From assembly GCA_015065935.1 (NCBI GenBank), contig SVPI01000007.1:1-63719 (forward strand): a DNA stretch of 63,719 bases, in the 5' to 3' direction. This document shows positions 46,552-54,391 of the stretch, piece after piece (the first letter of the stretch is position 1; every line of letters begins with the position of its first letter). The notes below the pieces were generated by a model. The model was not told the DNA's origin. It searched no databases and saw only the letters and a program-made list of their open reading frames with translations. The DNA comes from Oscillospiraceae bacterium (GTDB taxonomy: Bacteria; Bacillota; Clostridia; Oscillospirales; Acutalibacteraceae). The position numbers and the translations under genes were made by a program.

Positions 46552-46577
46552 TGCGCTTCTCTACCCTTCAAGGTTTT
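46499..46577. repeat. 79-bp perfect direct repeat, copy 2
   Basis: Identical to 42042-42120; here it spans the lipoprotein 5' end and the last codons of nnr, so this is the source arrangement. Confidence 0.9.
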
Positions 46578-48087
46578 TAAACAGTGGGGGCAGATTATCA
46601 ATTATATCACTTGGCAAAAGCGAGGTTTTACCTAGCTTTTGCGCCGCCTTATCCCCTGCTAAGCCGTGGAGATAAACCGCCGCGCAAACCGCATCGTTTT
46701 CGGGAAGAACGCCCGAAGCGATAAGGCCCGCCATCATTCCGGCCAGAACATCGCCGCTGCCGCCTGTTGCCATACCTGGGTTGCCGGTTGTATTCACAAA
46801 AACCCTTTCATCCTCGGTTGCGATAATGGTGTTGGCACCTTTAAGCACAACGGTTACACCAAGCTCATGGGCAAGCTTTTTGGCAAAATAAATTCGGTTG
46901 GAATTTATTTCCTGTGCGCTTACCCTACAAAGCCTTGCCATTTCGGCGGGGTGGGGTGTTAAAACAATTTTAACTGCCGACTGTTTAATAATATCTATGT
47001 TGCGGGATAGGGCATTTATGCCATCAGCATCAATAATAACAGGACATTTTGCATTCTCTAAAATATCGCGAATCAAGGTTACGGTATCGTTAGTGTTACC
47101 GACCCCACAACCGAAAAGGATACTGTCGGCCGACTCGATGGCATCCTTAATTGCAAAATATGTATTAGCGGCAAAGCCGCCGTTTACATTTGCAGGGGCA
47201 GGAATATAAACCGCCTCGGGAACACTGCCTGCCACAATGGGATAAATTTTTTCGGGCAGGGCGCAAACGCCAAGGCCAACGCCGCAGCGCAGGGCTGCCT
47301 TAAGGCTTAAAATAGTGGCGCCTGCCATACCGTAAGAGCCGGTTACAAGCAGTGCCTTTCCAAAGGTTCCCTTGTGGGCATTTTTATCCCTTTTTAAAAC
47401 AAAATTCGGCTCAACCGTTTCGGGACAGCCCTCGATATAATCCAAAACATCATCAGCCACACCAATGGCGCAGTTTACTACCTCACCGCAAAAGGAGGAG
47501 GCAGGCGGCAAAATGTGACAATATTTAAAACCGATAAAGCTGACCGTTAAATCTGCCTTTATAGCGTGTGAGTGCACCTTTGCGCTATCGGCATAAACAC
47601 CGCTTGGAACATCTATTGCAACACGGAGAGCAGGAAGGGATGAAATAAAGGAAAAAATATCACAAATAGAGGCATCGGGTGCTCGATTCATTCCTATACC
47701 GAAGACGGCATCAACAATAATATCGGCACCTTTAAGCAGTGCCTTTGACATTGATGTGTTATCGAAATAATCGTGGATGGGCACGCCCATTTCCATAAGC
47801 TTTTTGCACATTGCAGAGGCATTTTCACTTTGGGGAAGCCCTAAAAGTCGAATAACCTCAACATTACCGCCGTTTTCATAAAGCTTGCGGGCAACCACAA
47901 AGCCATCGCCGCCGTTGTTGCCACAGCCGGCCACCACCACGATTTTTTTGTCGGTTATATCAATTTTCTCTCTAATAACACGCGCGGCGGCAGAGCCTGC
48001 GTTTTCCATTAAACGAAGCTTTGAAATGCCGCGAAGCACGGTGGCATCTTCAATATTCTTAATTTGCAAAGAGGTGAATACTTTCAT
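46561..48087 (-). CDS. nnr: Bifunctional NAD(P)H-hydrate repair enzyme Nnr
   Basis: It repairs hydrated NAD(P)H. The N-terminal half (about 1-215) is the epimerase (YjeF_N), with VVAGCGNNGGDGFVVARKL near 50-68. The C-terminal half is the ADP-dependent dehydratase (ribokinase-like fold), with the GKALLVTGSYGMAGA start, DADGINAL and the NPGMATGGSGDVLAGMMAGL catalytic loop. At 508 aa it is a complete fusion protein. No acpS gene lies upstream, where it often occurs. Confidence 0.96.
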   Translation of the reverse strand: MKVFTSLQIKNIEDATVLRGISKLRLMENAGSAAARVIREKIDITDKKIVVVAGCGNNGGDGFVVARKLYENGGNVEVIRLLGLPQSENASAMCKKLMEMGVPIHDYFDNTSMSKALLKGADIIVDAVFGIGMNRAPDASICDIFSFISSLPALRVAIDVPSGVYADSAKVHSHAIKADLTVSFIGFKYCHILPPASSFCGEVVNCAIGVADDVLDYIEGCPETVEPNFVLKRDKNAHKGTFGKALLVTGSYGMAGATILSLKAALRCGVGLGVCALPEKIYPIVAGSVPEAVYIPAPANVNGGFAANTYFAIKDAIESADSILFGCGVGNTNDTVTLIRDILENAKCPVIIDADGINALSRNIDIIKQSAVKIVLTPHPAEMARLCRVSAQEINSNRIYFAKKLAHELGVTVVLKGANTIIATEDERVFVNTTGNPGMATGGSGDVLAGMMAGLIASGVLPENDAVCAAVYLHGLAGDKAAQKLGKTSLLPSDIIDNLPPLFKNLEG

Positions 48088-48106
48088 TTAAACCACCCTT
48101 TAGAAA

Positions 48107-48631
48107 TTATTTTTTAAAGAAATCGCCGCCTATAATTCTAGGAACAAAGCCGCTCATTCCCTGGCGCATTCTTTCATTTGGAGAAAAGACAACTACAGTT
48201 TTGCCGTGGCTTTTGTGTTCAAGAAGCACAAAGCAGGCGTTTTCATCACCCTTATTGCAGTAAATCTCGGTTTTTGCGCCCTGAATTACAACAGGATTTG
48301 AAAAATCATATTTTTCAATTCTTAAAACATCCTTTAAGCTAAAGGTTATCTGCCTTTTTCTTGAACTGCGATTTGTAATTTTATCAATATCCATTTCGCC
48401 GTTGGTTAAAATGTATTCAAATTCAACATTTTGAAGGGCTATAAGCTTATAGGCACCAAAAAACACGCCTGCAATTGCCAAAAAGCAGATAGAAGCAAAG
48501 GAAAGATTAACAATTGATAAAAGCATTAAAAGTGTGCCGACAATAAGGGCGGCAACTAAAATTAAAATGATAAGGGCCATTTCCTTTGCACCCTTTTTCA
48601 TTGCAACGATTTGTTCAAAAAAAGTGTCCAT
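48107..48631 (-). CDS. Membrane protein of unknown function (DUF6106-like)
   Basis: A 174-aa protein with two N-terminal membrane helices (about 20-44 and 47-63), then a soluble domain (EYILTNGEMDIDKITNRSSRKRQITFSL...RIEKYD) that resembles a PH-like or DUF6106 domain common in Clostridia; the assignment is from memory. It lies upstream of nnr by 19 bp on the same strand and has its own promoter in the shared divergent region at 48669-48720. Confidence 0.8.
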   Translation of the reverse strand: MDTFFEQIVAMKKGAKEMALIILILVAALIVGTLLMLLSIVNLSFASICFLAIAGVFFGAYKLIALQNVEFEYILTNGEMDIDKITNRSSRKRQITFSLKDVLRIEKYDFSNPVVIQGAKTEIYCNKGDENACFVLLEHKSHGKTVVVFSPNERMRQGMSGFVPRIIGGDFFKK

Positions 48632-48668
48632 AGCGTTTTCTCCCGAAATTCTAAATTTTGTTAATTAT

Positions 48669-48720
48669 ATTATACTCAAATTTTCTCCCTCTTGCAATAG
48701 TTTTTGTTTCATTGTATAAT
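48669..48720. promoter_or_regulatory. Divergent promoters sharing one palindromic -35 box
   Basis: TTGCAA (48692-48697) is its own reverse complement. To the right, 17 bp, then TATAAT (48715-48720) for the PqqD gene. To the left, 17 bp, then TATAAT on the minus strand (48669-48674) for the membrane-protein gene. The two promoters are mirror images around one hexamer. Confidence 0.8.
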
Positions 48721-48759
48721 TTAATAAATATATTATATTCTCACAGTGAGGTAAAGTTT

Positions 48760-49032
48760 ATGAAAATTGCAGAGGGCTTTCTTTTGAGAAAGGTTGCAAA
48801 CAAAAGCGTTGTTATGCCTATGGGCAAAAAGGCATTTGATTTTAACCGTGCCATAACCCTTAACGAAACTGCCGCCTTCCTTTGGGCTATTCTTGAAAAA
48901 GAAGATGTAACAAAGGAGCAGCTTAAAGCAAAGCTTCGGGCAGAATATGATGTTGATGAAGCCACTGCAGATAATGATATTGATAAATTTTTAAATAAAC
49001 TAAGGGAGAACGGATTGCTTAATGAACAGTAA
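48760..49032 (+). CDS. PqqD-family peptide chaperone
   Basis: A 90-aa protein starting at the ATG at 48760 behind GTGAGG. KIAEGFLLRKVANKSVVMPMGKKAFDFNRAITLNETAAFLWAILE and the YDVDEATADNDIDKFLNKLRENGLL end fit the PqqD fold, a small winged domain that presents precursor peptides to radical SAM enzymes in RiPP synthesis. Its stop overlaps the ABC transporter start (11 bp). No precursor peptide or radical SAM gene is nearby. Confidence 0.88.
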   Translation: MKIAEGFLLRKVANKSVVMPMGKKAFDFNRAITLNETAAFLWAILEKEDVTKEQLKAKLRAEYDVDEATADNDIDKFLNKLRENGLLNEQ

Positions 49033-50680
49033 TTTAAAAGCCACCCCGCTTAAATGGATTTTTAAAAACTCAAAATCCGCAATTTTGCCTGTTATTATCA
49101 CCTGCATTTTATCGGCGATAAACTCGGTGGCCACCGTTTATCTTGCCCTTGTTTCAAAAAATGTTATTGATATTGCAACAGGTGATATGGAAGGAAATCT
49201 TGTTAATACCATTTTCCTTCTTTTCGGGGTAATTTTAACCCATTTTGTGGCAATGTTTTTAGCCTCTATTCTAAAAAACAAAACCCATATTGATTTGAGC
49301 ATAACCTACAAAAAAGTGCTTTTTCCCATTATTTTAAGAAAAAAACATTCTGAAATTTCCGCTTTTCATTCGGGTGACCTTGTAAATAGGCTTACCTCCG
49401 ATGTTGAGGCTGTGGTTACCGGCTCGGTTAACATTGTTCCAAGCGTTGTTTCAATGGCTTCAAAGATTATAACCTGCATCATTGCGCTTTACATTTTAAG
49501 CCCCTTTATTGCCCTTGCGGTTTTGCCCATTGGCGCGGTAATTTATGTTGGTAACCGCATTTTTCGCGCAAAATTTAAGAAGCTTCATAAGGAATGCCAG
49601 CGCACCGACTCTGTTGTTCGCAGCTTTATGCAGGAGGCCTTTGAAAATTTAGCCGTTATTAAATCCTTCTTAAGCGGCGAATCAATTATAAAAAGGCTCG
49701 GGGAAAATATGCAGGAAAACCGAAAGCTGCGCATAAAGCGGTCTCTGCTTCGCGTCAGTGTTACGGTGCTCATATCTCTGATTTTCTCCCTTTGCTATTA
49801 TTTAGCCCTTACCTGGGGCGCGGCCAATTTAAACACCGTCATAACCTACGGAACCCTTATGGGACTTTTACAGCTTATTTCAAACATAAGGGCTCCCCTT
49901 CAAAACGCAACGGGAATTATCCCCTCTTACTATGCCGCTATTGCCTCCGCCGAAAGGCTTATGGAGATTGAAGAGCTTACCGATGAAAGGCCGCCGCTGG
50001 ATAATAAGCACATTGAAAAAATCAGAAAATCCTACAAAAAAATCGTTGCTGAAAATCTTGATTTTTCTTATAAGGATAATCGCATTATTCGCGACTCCTC
50101 CTTTGAAATAAGTCGTGGGACCATAACTGCCCTGGTTGGAGAATCGGGTTCGGGAAAAAGCACGCTGTTTAAGTTGCTTTTAGGTCTGCTTTCTGCCGAT
50201 TACGGCGCTTTGCGTTTTGATAACAAAACCGAAATAAACGAAACAACCCGTCCGCTTTTCTCCTATGTTCCCCAAGGCAATATGCTTCTTTCGGGCACCA
50301 TCAGAGATAACATTACCTTCTGCCGAAGTGATATTGATCAGGAAAAGATTATCGCCGCCGCCAAGGCCGCCGTTGCCTACGATTTTATAAGCGAGCTGCC
50401 GAACGGCTTTGACACAGTTATAAGTGAACGTGGCAGCGGATTATCCGAAGGTCAAATTCAGCGAATTGCCATTGCCCGCGCTCTGCTTTCAGACAGCGAC
50501 ATTCTTCTCCTTGATGAATCCACCTCAGCGGTTGATGAGGAAACCGAGGCGCAGCTTGTTAAAAATCTCAAGGGAATTAAGGATAAAACCATTATTTTTA
50601 TAACCCACCGAAGTTCATCCCTTAAGGCCTGCGACCATATTTTAACGGTTGAAAACGGAAAAATAACCAACACAAAATAA
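49022..50680 (+). CDS. ABC transporter, fused permease and ATPase
   Basis: A 552-aa half-transporter of the exporter type. Six membrane helices fill about the first 300 residues. The ATPase has Walker A VGESGSGKST near 376, Q-loop FSYVPQGNMLLSGTIRDNI, signature LSEGQIQRIAIARALL and Walker B ILLLDEST. There is no N-terminal peptidase domain. It overlaps the PqqD gene, so a role in exporting a peptide or its modified product is likely. The signature LSEGQ deviates from LSGGQ. Confidence 0.92.
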   Translation: MNSNLKATPLKWIFKNSKSAILPVIITCILSAINSVATVYLALVSKNVIDIATGDMEGNLVNTIFLLFGVILTHFVAMFLASILKNKTHIDLSITYKKVLFPIILRKKHSEISAFHSGDLVNRLTSDVEAVVTGSVNIVPSVVSMASKIITCIIALYILSPFIALAVLPIGAVIYVGNRIFRAKFKKLHKECQRTDSVVRSFMQEAFENLAVIKSFLSGESIIKRLGENMQENRKLRIKRSLLRVSVTVLISLIFSLCYYLALTWGAANLNTVITYGTLMGLLQLISNIRAPLQNATGIIPSYYAAIASAERLMEIEELTDERPPLDNKHIEKIRKSYKKIVAENLDFSYKDNRIIRDSSFEISRGTITALVGESGSGKSTLFKLLLGLLSADYGALRFDNKTEINETTRPLFSYVPQGNMLLSGTIRDNITFCRSDIDQEKIIAAAKAAVAYDFISELPNGFDTVISERGSGLSEGQIQRIAIARALLSDSDILLLDESTSAVDEETEAQLVKNLKGIKDKTIIFITHRSSSLKACDHILTVENGKITNTK

Positions 50681-50747
50681 GAGCCCGACCCGCCAAACAC
50701 AATTAAAATTGGGGGCGGATGCCGGGAGCCTTGTTGTATTCACAATA

Positions 50748-50790
50748 AAAAAAACAGTCAACGGAACGTACCCGTTGACTGTTTTTTTAT
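50748..50790. terminator. Two-way terminator between the ABC and SBP genes
   Basis: AACAGTCAACGG (50753-50764) pairs with CCGTTGACTGTT (50772-50783), with A- and T-runs outside. A GC-rich imperfect inverted repeat (CCCGCC...GGCGG) precedes it at 50683-50731; its role is unclear. Confidence 0.9.
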
Positions 50791-50796
50791 TTTTTA

Positions 50797-52131
50797 TTAA
50801 CCTAAAGAATCAAGCTCATACTGCATTTTGGGGTCAAGTTCGTTTGCAATGGTTTCCCAGTTGCTTTCGGATAGTGCCTTAGGTGTAATAACATCCCAGG
50901 TCATTCTCTGGATTTCCTTAATTCCGAGGGAGATACAAAGAACTGCCTCACGCTCTAAAAGGTCATCGTAAATGTAATCGCGGGTCTCATCGGTCCAATG
51001 CTTTGCTTCCTGGTTAATATCCTGAATTTGATTCTTGTAATAATCAGATGCATAGCCCGATAAAATGTAAGCTACAGCGCCGTTTACGTGCTTTGCGCCT
51101 GCAGGAATTGCAATACCGTAAATATCGCCCATTCTATAGTGCTTGTCGAGTTTGGGGTCACGTGGGAAGGAAGTTAAATAAATATCTCCGTTTTGGAGCT
51201 GCTCACCAAGGATTTCGTTTTCACTAATCCAAATACCGTTATAAAGCATTGCAACCTGACCGCGCTTAAAGAATTCCTCAGCGCTTTCGGTATTATCTAT
51301 AGGATAATAGGTAGGATTAGTGATAACACTCTTCATAAAGTTCATTGCGCGGGTGATTTCCTCGCTCTTGGTGTTAGCCATAAGGCCATTTTCGGTAAGC
51401 TTAACAAAATCGGCACCTGCGGTTGCCGCAAAAATGTAGGGCAGGTTGGGGCCTGAAGCAAAGCCGTAAATGTTCTTATCGGCGTCAGAGGTGCGCTTAA
51501 CAAGGTCTAAGAATGCATCCCAAGTCCAGGTGCCTGCTTTAAACTGAGCATCGGGCCACTCGCTTTCGGGAATGCCTGCATCAATGAAAATCTGCTTGTT
51601 AACCCAAAGGTCACGGTCACTACCAACATTGGGGATAAGGTAGCACTTGCCATCCCAACGAAGTCCATCAATATAAATCTTTTCCTTTTTAAAGGTTTCG
51701 CTGTTTAAATCGAGAACATCATCAAGGGGCATTAAAAGGTCCTTGTAAAGAATTGAGGGGTAGTCCTGGTTGGTGAAGCTGTAAATATCAGGCGCTTCAT
51801 CGGTCATATGCATGGAAGCCAGCTTTTGCTGCATTTCGGAATAACCATTTGATGAAATGTAGGTTACCTTGCCGCCTGTTAAATGCTTATAACGCTGTGA
51901 ATTCATTTGGCATTCAATGCTTTCGGGCGAATTATGAATGAGAACAGTGATTTCCTCACCCATTGTTTTGATTTTCGCCTGAATTTCAAGCTGCGCTGCT
52001 GTATCGCCTGAAGCGTTGGTTTGAAGGCTAACTGTGGGGGTATTTGTTTTTGTACCGCCGCAACCAACTGCCGCAAGCAACAAAAAGACTGCTAGTGATA
52101 GGGTAATTAAACGGATTAATGTTTTTTTCAC
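50797..52131 (-). CDS. Family 1 extracellular solute-binding lipoprotein
   Basis: A 444-aa sugar-binding protein of ABC importers. The start is the GTG at 52131 (VKKTLIRLITLSLAVFLLLA), behind AGGAGG. The lipobox LLAAVGC anchors it outside the cell. Typical SBP segments include GKCYLIPNVGSDRDLWVNKQIF, GQVAMLYNGIWISENEI and IYGIAIPAGAKHVNGAVAY. No membrane permease or ATPase is adjacent, unlike most such genes. The 707-aa protein and isomerase genes stand upstream on the same strand, separated by a terminator. Confidence 0.9.
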   Translation of the reverse strand: MKKTLIRLITLSLAVFLLLAAVGCGGTKTNTPTVSLQTNASGDTAAQLEIQAKIKTMGEEITVLIHNSPESIECQMNSQRYKHLTGGKVTYISSNGYSEMQQKLASMHMTDEAPDIYSFTNQDYPSILYKDLLMPLDDVLDLNSETFKKEKIYIDGLRWDGKCYLIPNVGSDRDLWVNKQIFIDAGIPESEWPDAQFKAGTWTWDAFLDLVKRTSDADKNIYGFASGPNLPYIFAATAGADFVKLTENGLMANTKSEEITRAMNFMKSVITNPTYYPIDNTESAEEFFKRGQVAMLYNGIWISENEILGEQLQNGDIYLTSFPRDPKLDKHYRMGDIYGIAIPAGAKHVNGAVAYILSGYASDYYKNQIQDINQEAKHWTDETRDYIYDDLLEREAVLCISLGIKEIQRMTWDVITPKALSESNWETIANELDPKMQYELDSLG

Positions 52132-52230
52132 TATAATTCCTCCTTTTAACTTAATTATATAGCAAATAAACAAAAATAAAATTGACAAAAAGGACAAAAA
52201 AATGTAAAAAAGCGCAAAACAAAAAATAAA

Positions 52231-52261
52231 GAAAGAGGGTTTTACCCCTCTAACTTTATTT
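52231..52261 (-). terminator. Terminator after the 707-aa protein gene
   Basis: AGAGGG (52234-52239) pairs with CCCTCT (52246-52251); a T-rich tract follows on the minus strand. It separates this unit from the solute-binding gene. Confidence 0.75.
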
Positions 52262-54379
52262 TAAATATTCTTTAAAAGGCATTGAAAAGGTTATATTGCC
52301 GCTAATATGCTCGCCCTTATAGTAGGTGCCGTGTTCGTCCTGAATAATTTTAAAGCCACGAAATTCAACAGGGTCAAAATCCATAGCCTCTTCCCTGCCA
52401 ACAAACAAATCCTGTTTACAGTAATCCTCTGCAAAAAAGCAAACGGTAGCATCCTTTAAGCCTGTTATTTGCAGCCTGCGCCTGAACTTTTTACTGCAGG
52501 GGTGCTTTTCTTTAAGGGTTACAACGCCGCTTTCCTGCTGAACAAAGGCACGGCATTCAAGATGCTCGCTAACTGAAAAGTTATATCTCGCTTTACCGTT
52601 TTCGATTATTGCACTACGCCCTGTAAAAATAGGTGCGCCCAAGGGGAACTTTAAATATGTGTCAAGGGCTGTGGTTTCGTTGTAGGTGGAAAAAACAAGA
52701 CTGTTGTCATTTTTTGCAATGGTCATTGTGGTGGTTTTTTTGGTTTCATCATAGATTTTGAAATCAATTTCTATGCCGAATTTTTTAAGACACTGTCTGA
52801 TTTTTGTAGGCGAGTCCTTAAAATCAACAAACTGTGCCTTTATATCACTAATTTCAGTAAGGCGCTCCTTACTGCCGTAAAAAATTACCTTTCCGCCGTT
52901 TTCACAGTAAACCTTTAATTTTTCCTTTAGTTTGGGATTCTCGGGAACAGGAGAAATAAGCACGCTAGCCGAATAGACCGATAAATCCTGCAATAAAAAA
53001 TTATCCGTAGAGGTTACGCAGTTTAATGGCAGTGAGTTGTTTATTGCCTCGCAGATATAGTTATCTCCATAGTACATTTCGGTAATAAGGCTTTCATCCA
53101 AACTTGTGCTGTACTCGCGGAAAGGGTAAATAAGAACCAGTGGTGCGGGGGCATCGCCCGCATCCTTTTTGGCCTTTATAAGATGCGGCAACGGCTCGTT
53201 AACGCAGGAATCAGGCAGAGCGCCAAAGGAATTATCAATGGTTAAAAGGGACAAATTATCCGCCGTTTGAACCCTTCCGTTTTCATCAATTCTTGAAACG
53301 GCACAGGGCAAATAAATGTCCATAGGCTGTCCGCCGTAACGGTCATACCAAGGGGAGTTTGCCCACCAGGGGTCGTGAATATAATAGCGGAATAAAAACC
53401 CATCCCCCGGAAGCTGGCAAATTCTTGTCATATGTCCCATAATTTCAAGGCCATAATTATCATTGAGCGCCGCCCAAGGGGAATTTGGTGGCGGGTCTAT
53501 GCCAAAATCGCCGTTATATATATCATAAATCGGCACGGCATCGGTAGCATAATCAATGCCGACGGTGTTATTGGTACCGCGGGTTCTAATGGGAAAATCG
53601 GGGCAACCGGCTTTGAAAAATTTCCAAAACTCAAACACCTTTTCCCTTGTTTCTTTAAGCTTTTCGGGATAAAATTTCTCGCCGTCAAAAACCTTGCCGT
53701 TTAAACTCCAGGGGTCGGCCGAAAAGCCGAAACCGTTTGAAAGCCAAATAAAATCCATTCCCATATCCTTTAAAAAGGCACTGGTTTGTTTTCCTAAAAA
53801 AAGGCCAATTGGTGTGCCTTCCGGAATACCATTTTTAAAGGCAGCATAGCACCTGTTATCGGCATTTAATGTTGCGGTGCAGTCAACAAAGCCCAACCGG
53901 TCAAGCTTTGTGCCTGTGCAAATTTCCTTATGGCGGTTATATTTAAAATCGGAAATGGCAAATTCGGGGCCAATATCAAAGGTGTGGCCAACTAAAATGT
54001 TTTTATCGGGGAAAGCCTTTTTGCCTTCAGCCTTAAGGGTTGCTACGATTTTCTTTAAAATGCCATAGGTCATTTTAGGCGGGTTTTCCATATAAAGATA
54101 TTTGTATGTGTGGGGGCTTATGCTGTCATCCCCTGTAGTGTTAAGCGGCAGGTTGGCATTACCTATGTAACAGGCCCACTGAAACTCATCATCAAGTTTG
54201 CCTGCATAATCAAGAATTTCGCTGCCATCGGCCGCCCAAAGCATTATAGAAATTGTTTGGCAATCTTTTAAAAGCCCCTGCCACTGTGAAAAAATTTTGC
54301 GACAAACGCTTTTAATATAAGCATCACTTGTTTCCTTAAAGGGTTTAAGGCTAACCTCTAAGGTTACCTGTTTGTACAT
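52256..54379 (-). CDS. 707-aa protein of unknown family, possible glycoside hydrolase
   Basis: I do not recognise the family. It has no signal peptide. The first ~420 residues contain barrel-like strands and many aromatic/acidic motifs: KVILVGHTFDIGPEF-type region with Glu139, FIWLSNGFGFSADPW (about 210-224), and an IHDPWWANSPWYDRYGG loop. Glu312 (NYGLEIMGH) could pair with Glu139 as catalysts, an inference. Around 470-510 is a segment (KLKVYCENGGKVIFYGSKE) like the GATase-type domain of GH42 enzymes. A beta-rich tail follows. It is 12 bp after the isomerase gene, so both work on the same sugar route. Confidence 0.6.
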   Translation of the reverse strand: MYKQVTLEVSLKPFKETSDAYIKSVCRKIFSQWQGLLKDCQTISIMLWAADGSEILDYAGKLDDEFQWACYIGNANLPLNTTGDDSISPHTYKYLYMENPPKMTYGILKKIVATLKAEGKKAFPDKNILVGHTFDIGPEFAISDFKYNRHKEICTGTKLDRLGFVDCTATLNADNRCYAAFKNGIPEGTPIGLFLGKQTSAFLKDMGMDFIWLSNGFGFSADPWSLNGKVFDGEKFYPEKLKETREKVFEFWKFFKAGCPDFPIRTRGTNNTVGIDYATDAVPIYDIYNGDFGIDPPPNSPWAALNDNYGLEIMGHMTRICQLPGDGFLFRYYIHDPWWANSPWYDRYGGQPMDIYLPCAVSRIDENGRVQTADNLSLLTIDNSFGALPDSCVNEPLPHLIKAKKDAGDAPAPLVLIYPFREYSTSLDESLITEMYYGDNYICEAINNSLPLNCVTSTDNFLLQDLSVYSASVLISPVPENPKLKEKLKVYCENGGKVIFYGSKERLTEISDIKAQFVDFKDSPTKIRQCLKKFGIEIDFKIYDETKKTTTMTIAKNDNSLVFSTYNETTALDTYLKFPLGAPIFTGRSAIIENGKARYNFSVSEHLECRAFVQQESGVVTLKEKHPCSKKFRRRLQITGLKDATVCFFAEDYCKQDLFVGREEAMDFDPVEFRGFKIIQDEHGTYYKGEHISGNITFSMPFKEYLK

Positions 54380-54391
54380 ATCCTTTCACCT

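Noticed and set aside
50683-50731. GC-rich imperfect inverted repeat as an ncRNA
   Set aside because: Pairing is weak and no promoter was found; a true terminator follows it.
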